Assembly (NCBI GenBank): GCA_041635755.1
Contig: JBFKUL010000090.1
Span: 1 to 10,073 of the forward strand
Length of the DNA stretch: 10,073 nt
Reading direction: 5' to 3'
Source: JBFKUL01 sp041635755
GTDB lineage: Bacteria > Pseudomonadota > Gammaproteobacteria > Burkholderiales > SG8-39
Shown here: piece by piece, positions 6,902-10,073 of the stretch
Position numbering within the stretch: the first letter of the stretch is position 1
Layout of the letters: the number at the start of each line of letters is the position of its first letter
Notes under the pieces: generated by a model
Database searches by the model: none
The model's input: the letters and a program-made list of their open reading frames with translations, nothing else
What the model was told of the DNA's origin: nothing
Position numbers and translations under genes: made by a program

Positions 6902-7137
6902 CCCGCAACAATGAGCTGGCCGAAGCGGTCAGGCGCTCGCTCGAGCGCTATTTCCGCGACATGGACGGCGAGAAGCCGACCGCCATCTACGACATGGTGC
7001 TGAAAAACATCGAGAAGCCGCTGATCGAAACGGTGCTCGGGCGCGCCGAGGGAAACCAGACCCTCGCCGCGACCATGCTCGGCATCAACCGAAACACGCT
7101 GCGCAAGAAAATGCACCAGCTGCGCATCAAAGGCTAG
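6898..7137 (+). CDS. fis: Nucleoid-associated DNA-binding protein Fis
   Basis: Fis bends DNA and regulates growth-linked genes, including rRNA promoters in enteric bacteria, where it is abundant in fast growth. The 79-aa protein is near the usual betaproteobacterial length and shorter than the 98-aa E. coli protein, because the N-terminal beta-hairpin arm is reduced. Residues ~5-48 form the dimerising helices. The C-terminal helix-turn-helix is at ~52-72 (GNQTLAATMLGINRNTLRKK), followed by MHQLRIKG, which is highly conserved. ATG 6898 overlaps the dusB stop (ATGA); a GGGGAGAG site lies ~10 nt upstream inside the dusB tail, so translation is probably coupled. It shares a transcript with dusB, as in E. 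coli. Placement before purH suggests co-expression with purine synthesis. Confidence 0.96.
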   Translation: MTRNNELAEAVRRSLERYFRDMDGEKPTAIYDMVLKNIEKPLIETVLGRAEGNQTLAATMLGINRNTLRKKMHQLRIKG

Positions 7138-7178
7138 GCCGCCAGCGCCCGCCCGCGCAGGCGCGCCCGCGGCGAACC

Positions 7179-8738
7179 ATGCACAAGATCAAGAAGGCGT
7201 TGGTCAGCGTTTCGGACAAGGCCGGTATCGTCGCGCTGTGCCGCGAACTCGCGTCTCTCGGCGTGCAGTTGCTGTCGACCGGCGGCACCGCAAAGCTGCT
7301 CGAGAAGGAAGGCGTCGCGGTCACCGAAGTTTCGAGCTATACCGGATTCCCGGAAATGCTCGATGGTCGGGTCAAGACGCTGCACCCGAAGATCCACGGC
7401 GGCCTGCTCGCGCGTCGCGACATGCCTGCGCACCTTGACGCCATCCGCCGCGCGGACATCGAGCCGATCGATCTGCTGGTGGTCAACCTGTATCCCTTTC
7501 AGGCAACGGTCGCCGATCCGGACTGCCGGCTGGAGGACGCGATCGAGAATATCGACATCGGCGGCCCGGCGATGCTGCGCTCGGCGGCCAAGAACCATGC
7601 CGGCGTCGCCGTGGTGGTCGATCCGGCGGACTATGCGCGCGTGCTTCAGGAGCTGCGCACAAACGGCGGCGTCTCCGATGCCACGCGCTTCGAGCTGGCG
7701 AAAAAGGTCTTTGCGCACACGGCGGCGTATGACGGCGCGATTGCCAACTACCTCAGCGCGCTCGAGTCCGATGGCGCGCGCGCCGCGTATCCCGGGGTGC
7801 TGACGCTCCAGTTCCAACGGCTGCAGCAGATGCGTTACGGCGAGAACCCCCACCAGTCCGCGGCCTTCTACCGCGACGCGCACGCGGTCGCCGGAGCGCT
7901 TGCCGGCTATCGTCAGATTCAGGGCAAGGCGCTGTCCTTCAACAACATTGCGGACGCCGATACCGCCTGGGAGTGCGTCAAGAGTTTTTCCGAGCCCGCG
8001 TGCGTCATCGTGAAGCACGCGAACCCGTGCGGCGTCGCGATTGCCGAGAATCTGTTGAGTGCGTACCGCAAAGCCTTCAAGACCGACCCGGTGTCGGCGT
8101 TCGGCGGCATTCTCGCTTTTAACCGCGCGCTCGATCGCGACACCGCCGAGGCCTTCGGCAAGCAGTTCGCCGAAGTGGTGATCGCGCCGCGCATCGAGTC
8201 CGAGGCCCGCGAGCTGCTCGCCGGCAAGCAGAATCTGCGCGTGCTGGAAGTGCCGCTCGAGCACGGGACGCAGGCGCAGGACTTCAAGCGCGTCGGCGGC
8301 GGGCTGCTGGTGCAAAGCCCGGATGCGCACGCAATCGAGCGCTCGGCGCTCAAGGTCGTGACGCGGCGCAGGCCGACGGAGCCGCAGTGGGGCGACCTGC
8401 TATTCGCGTGGAGCGTGGCGAAGTACGTCAAGTCGAACGCAATCGTGTTCGTGCGCGACGGCATGACGGTCGGCGTCGGCGCCGGTCAGATGAGCCGCGT
8501 CGACAGCGCCCGGATCGCCTCGATCAAGGCCCAGAGCGCCGGACTCGAGCTGGCGGGCTCGACGGTCGCGTCGGATGCATTTTTTCCGTTTCGAGACGGC
8601 CTGGACGTGGTGGTGGACGCCGGGGCGGTCGCCGTGATCCAGCCCGGAGGCAGCGTGCGTGACGAGGAAGTCATCGCGGCCGCCGACGAGCGCGGCGTCG
8701 CCATGGTGTTCACGGGCGTGCGGCACTTCCGACACTGA
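7179..8738 (+). CDS. purH: Bifunctional AICAR transformylase / IMP cyclohydrolase PurH
   Basis: PurH catalyses the last two steps of de novo IMP synthesis: formylation of AICAR with 10-formyl-THF, then ring closure. The 519-aa length is typical. The N-terminal IMP cyclohydrolase (MGS-like) domain spans ~1-145 (ALVSVSDKAG, LLSTGGTAKLL, GRVKTLHPKIHGGLL, NLYPF). The transformylase domain spans ~200-519, with the catalytic KHANPCG (K279, H280), SAFGGILAFN (306-315), SNAIVF (419-424) and DAFFPFRDG (466-474). It begins 41 nt after fis. That gap can fold into a GC-rich stem (GCCGC 7138-7142 with GCGGC 7169-7173, and GCGCC 7145-7149 with GGCGC 7160-7164), and no Shine-Dalgarno is visible before ATG 7179. 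The start is nevertheless secure, because the family N-terminus MHKIKKALVSVSDK begins here. Confidence 0.98.
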   Translation: MHKIKKALVSVSDKAGIVALCRELASLGVQLLSTGGTAKLLEKEGVAVTEVSSYTGFPEMLDGRVKTLHPKIHGGLLARRDMPAHLDAIRRADIEPIDLLVVNLYPFQATVADPDCRLEDAIENIDIGGPAMLRSAAKNHAGVAVVVDPADYARVLQELRTNGGVSDATRFELAKKVFAHTAAYDGAIANYLSALESDGARAAYPGVLTLQFQRLQQMRYGENPHQSAAFYRDAHAVAGALAGYRQIQGKALSFNNIADADTAWECVKSFSEPACVIVKHANPCGVAIAENLLSAYRKAFKTDPVSAFGGILAFNRALDRDTAEAFGKQFAEVVIAPRIESEARELLAGKQNLRVLEVPLEHGTQAQDFKRVGGGLLVQSPDAHAIERSALKVVTRRRPTEPQWGDLLFAWSVAKYVKSNAIVFVRDGMTVGVGAGQMSRVDSARIASIKAQSAGLELAGSTVASDAFFPFRDGLDVVVDAGAVAVIQPGGSVRDEEVIAAADERGVAMVFTGVRHFRH

Positions 8739-8752
8739 GAACAGGGGGCGTT

Positions 8753-8782
8753 GCGCCGCCGCGTGCCGTCGCGGCGCGGCGC
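8753..8782 (+). other. GC-rich hairpin after purH (possible attenuator or weak terminator)
   Basis: GCGCCGC (8753-8759) pairs with GCGGCGC (8776-8782), and CGCG (8760-8763) with CGCG (8770-8773). This makes an 11-bp stem with a 2-nt bulge and a 6-nt loop, 14 nt after the purH stop. The downstream bases CTGACTTT form only a poor T-tract, so full termination is doubtful. GGCG (8747-8750) could pair with CGCC (8754-8757) instead, a competing small stem. Confidence 0.5.
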
Positions 8783-8856
8783 CTGACTTTCAGAAGGAGC
8801 GTGGCCCGCATGACGCACTACAATCCGCTTTGCGACCGCGCCCGATCGCGGCGCGG
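8769..8856 (+). repeat. Exact 11-nt direct repeat TCGCGGCGCGG flanking the purD leader ORF start
   Basis: TCGCGGCGCGG occurs at 8769-8779 and again at 8846-8856, 77 nt apart. The first copy is in the 3' arm of the hairpin after purH; the second is in the 3' arm of the stem just upstream of purD. Both contain GGCGCGG, complementary to CCGCGCC at 8836-8842, so that segment could pair with either copy. In GC-rich DNA chance is a real alternative. Confidence 0.55.
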
Positions 8857-8884
8857 GGCATTTCTGGAAAGGGCTGCGGGGTGA
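8810..8884 (+). CDS. Possible 24-aa leader ORF overlapping the purD start
   Basis: ATG 8810 opens a 24-codon frame (MTHYNPLCDRARSRRGAFLE, then RAAG) that ends at TGA 8882-8884, overlapping the purD GTG at 8881-8883. A strong ribosome-binding sequence, AGAAGGAG (8792-8799), lies 10 nt upstream and is better than that of most genes here. The peptide has five arginines and no recognised domain. It may couple translation to purD or act as a leader that senses ribosome progress through the stem at 8836-8856. It could also be chance, since no homologue can be checked here. Confidence 0.4.
   Translation: MTHYNPLCDRARSRRGAFLERAAG
8836..8856 (+). other. Hairpin just upstream of the purD ribosome-binding site
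   Basis: CCGCGCC (8836-8842) and GGCGCGG (8850-8856) form a perfect 7-bp stem around a 7-nt loop. It ends 10 nt before GGAAAGG (8867-8873), the likely purD ribosome-binding site. The stem lies inside the small leader ORF, so a ribosome translating that ORF would open it. Confidence 0.5.
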
Positions 8885-10073
8885 AGCTGCTGGTGATCGG
8901 CGCCGGGGGGCGCGAGCACGCGCTGGCGTGGAAGCTCGCCACCAGCCCGCGCGTGCAGAAGGTTTTCGTCGCGCCAGGCAACGGTGGAACGGCCGCCGAA
9001 CCCGGCGTCGAGAACGTGGCGCTGTCATCGGTACCTGAGCTGGTCGAGTTCGCAAAGCGCCAGGGCGTCCAGTTCACCGTCGTCGGGCCCGAGGCACCGC
9101 TCGCGGCCGGCGTTGTCGACGCGTTCCGCGCCGCCGACCTGATGATCTTCGGGCCGACGCGCGCCGCCGCGCAGCTCGAGTCGTCGAAGGATTTCGCAAA
9201 GCGTTTCATGGCGCGGCATGGAATTCCGACCGCGCGCTACGCCACCTTCGAGCGCGTCGACGAGGCCAAGTCGTATGTCGACCGGCATGGCGCGCCGATC
9301 GTGATCAAGGCCGATGGTCTCGCCGCGGGCAAAGGCGTGGTGGTCGCGACCAGCGTCGACGAGGCGAAGGCGGCGATCGACATGATGCTCGTCGGCCAGC
9401 GGCTGGGCGAGGCCGGCGCTCGGGTGGTCATCGAAGAGTGTCTGCAGGGCGAGGAAGCGAGCTTCATCGTCATGGTGGACGGGACCCATGCGTTGCCGCT
9501 GGCCACCAGCCAGGATCACAAGCGCCTGCGCGATGGCGACGACGGCCCGAACACCGGCGGCATGGGCGCCTACTCCCCGGCGCCGGTGGTGACACCGAAG
9601 ATTCACGCCCGCGTGATGCGCGAAATCATCATGCCAACCGTTCAGGGAATGGCGAAGGAAGGTCTACCGTACGTGGGATTTCTCTATGCCGGATTGATGA
9701 TCGACGCTGCTGGAAATCCGAGGACGCTCGAGTTCAACTGCCGGCTCGGCGATCCGGAGGCGCAGCCGATCATCCTGCGCCTGAAGTCCGACCTGCTCGA
9801 CCTCGTCGAGCACGCGATCGAGGGGACGCTCGATCGCGCGGACGCGCAATGGGATCGGCGCACGGCGCTGGGCGTGGTGGTGGCAGCGCAGAACTACCCG
9901 GAAGACCCACGCAAGGGCGACGCGATCGAAGGCCTGCCCAAGCCCAGCAACGACTGCCGCGTGTTCCATGCCGGCACGCGGCTCGAGGGCAACGCGCTGC
10001 TGACGAGCGGCGGACGGGTGCTGTGCGTGACGGCGCTGGGTGATTCGGTCCGCATGGCGCGCAGCCGCGCCTA
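8881..10073 (+). CDS. purD: Phosphoribosylamine-glycine ligase (GAR synthetase) PurD, runs off right edge
   Basis: PurD joins glycine to phosphoribosylamine with ATP, the second step of de novo purine synthesis. The frame is open from GTG 8881 to the window end, 397 codons plus two bases; the family is ~425 aa, so only about 30 residues are missing. The N-terminal domain begins MKLLVIGAGGREHALAWKLA (1-20). PGNGGT is at 32-37 and VVGPEAPLAAG at 67-77. The ATP-grasp domain carries VIKADGLAAGKGVVVA (141-156), EECLQGEEAS (185-194), DGPNTGGMGAYSPAP (221-235) and the metal-binding LEFNCRLGDPEAQ (283-295). GGAAAGG lies 7 nt before the GTG. It is 142 nt after purH in the same direction, resembling the purHD pairing of enteric bacteria, but with a structured leader between. 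In the Burkholderia arrangement I remember, ruvC follows purH. Confidence 0.97.
   Translation, partial: MKLLVIGAGGREHALAWKLATSPRVQKVFVAPGNGGTAAEPGVENVALSSVPELVEFAKRQGVQFTVVGPEAPLAAGVVDAFRAADLMIFGPTRAAAQLESSKDFAKRFMARHGIPTARYATFERVDEAKSYVDRHGAPIVIKADGLAAGKGVVVATSVDEAKAAIDMMLVGQRLGEAGARVVIEECLQGEEASFIVMVDGTHALPLATSQDHKRLRDGDDGPNTGGMGAYSPAPVVTPKIHARVMREIIMPTVQGMAKEGLPYVGFLYAGLMIDAAGNPRTLEFNCRLGDPEAQPIILRLKSDLLDLVEHAIEGTLDRADAQWDRRTALGVVVAAQNYPEDPRKGDAIEGLPKPSNDCRVFHAGTRLEGNALLTSGGRVLCVTALGDSVRMARSRA

Noticed and set aside
4427..8330. Further long minus-strand frames (4427-5686, 5744-6847, 7134-8330)
   Set aside because: Each is antisense to a clearly identified gene (ubiH, dusB, purH) and shows no recognisable domain or ribosome site.

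Overview
This is a GC-rich, gene-dense chromosomal window that looks betaproteobacterial. The order lptD / amgK-murU / pepP-ubiH / dusB-fis-purH matches the backbone I remember from Burkholderiales and related orders. The 79-residue Fis starting on an ATGA overlap with dusB, and the UbiH variant, fit the same group. Genus cannot be set by reading alone. I see no IS element, phage gene, tRNA, rRNA or CRISPR array, and no coding frame looks broken.

Layout. (1) Positions 1-895, minus strand: the N-terminal ~298 codons of lptD, the outer-membrane LPS translocon. The gene runs off the left edge. (2) Positions 896-1035: a divergent intergenic region with an extended -10 promoter reading rightward. 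(3) Positions 1036-5656, plus strand: a tight five-gene cluster, amgK, murU, an unrecognised 146-aa gene, pepP and ubiH. Gaps are 10 nt or less, or the genes overlap. (4) Positions 5657-5833: 177 nt with a small perfect hairpin and a palindrome centred on a TAAAAT box. (5) Positions 5834-8738: dusB and fis overlapping by 4 nt, then purH after 41 nt. (6) Positions 8739-8880: a structured 142-nt leader with GC-rich hairpins, an exact 11-nt direct repeat and a 24-codon upstream ORF whose stop overlaps the next start. (7) Position 8881 to the right edge: purD, cut off after 397 codons.

How the genes work together. The left half is about the envelope. LptD inserts LPS. AmgK and MurU convert recycled MurNAc to UDP-MurNAc, a salvage route that bypasses MurA and is linked to intrinsic fosfomycin tolerance. 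PepP and UbiH are the proline-aminopeptidase/ubiquinone pair often found together. The right half joins translation and nucleoid control (DusB tRNA dihydrouridylation, Fis) to purine synthesis (PurH for the last two steps to IMP, PurD for GAR synthesis).

Nearly everything is conserved housekeeping. The parts that known families do not explain are the 146-aa gene between murU and pepP and the purH-purD leader. I see no convincing new multi-gene system.
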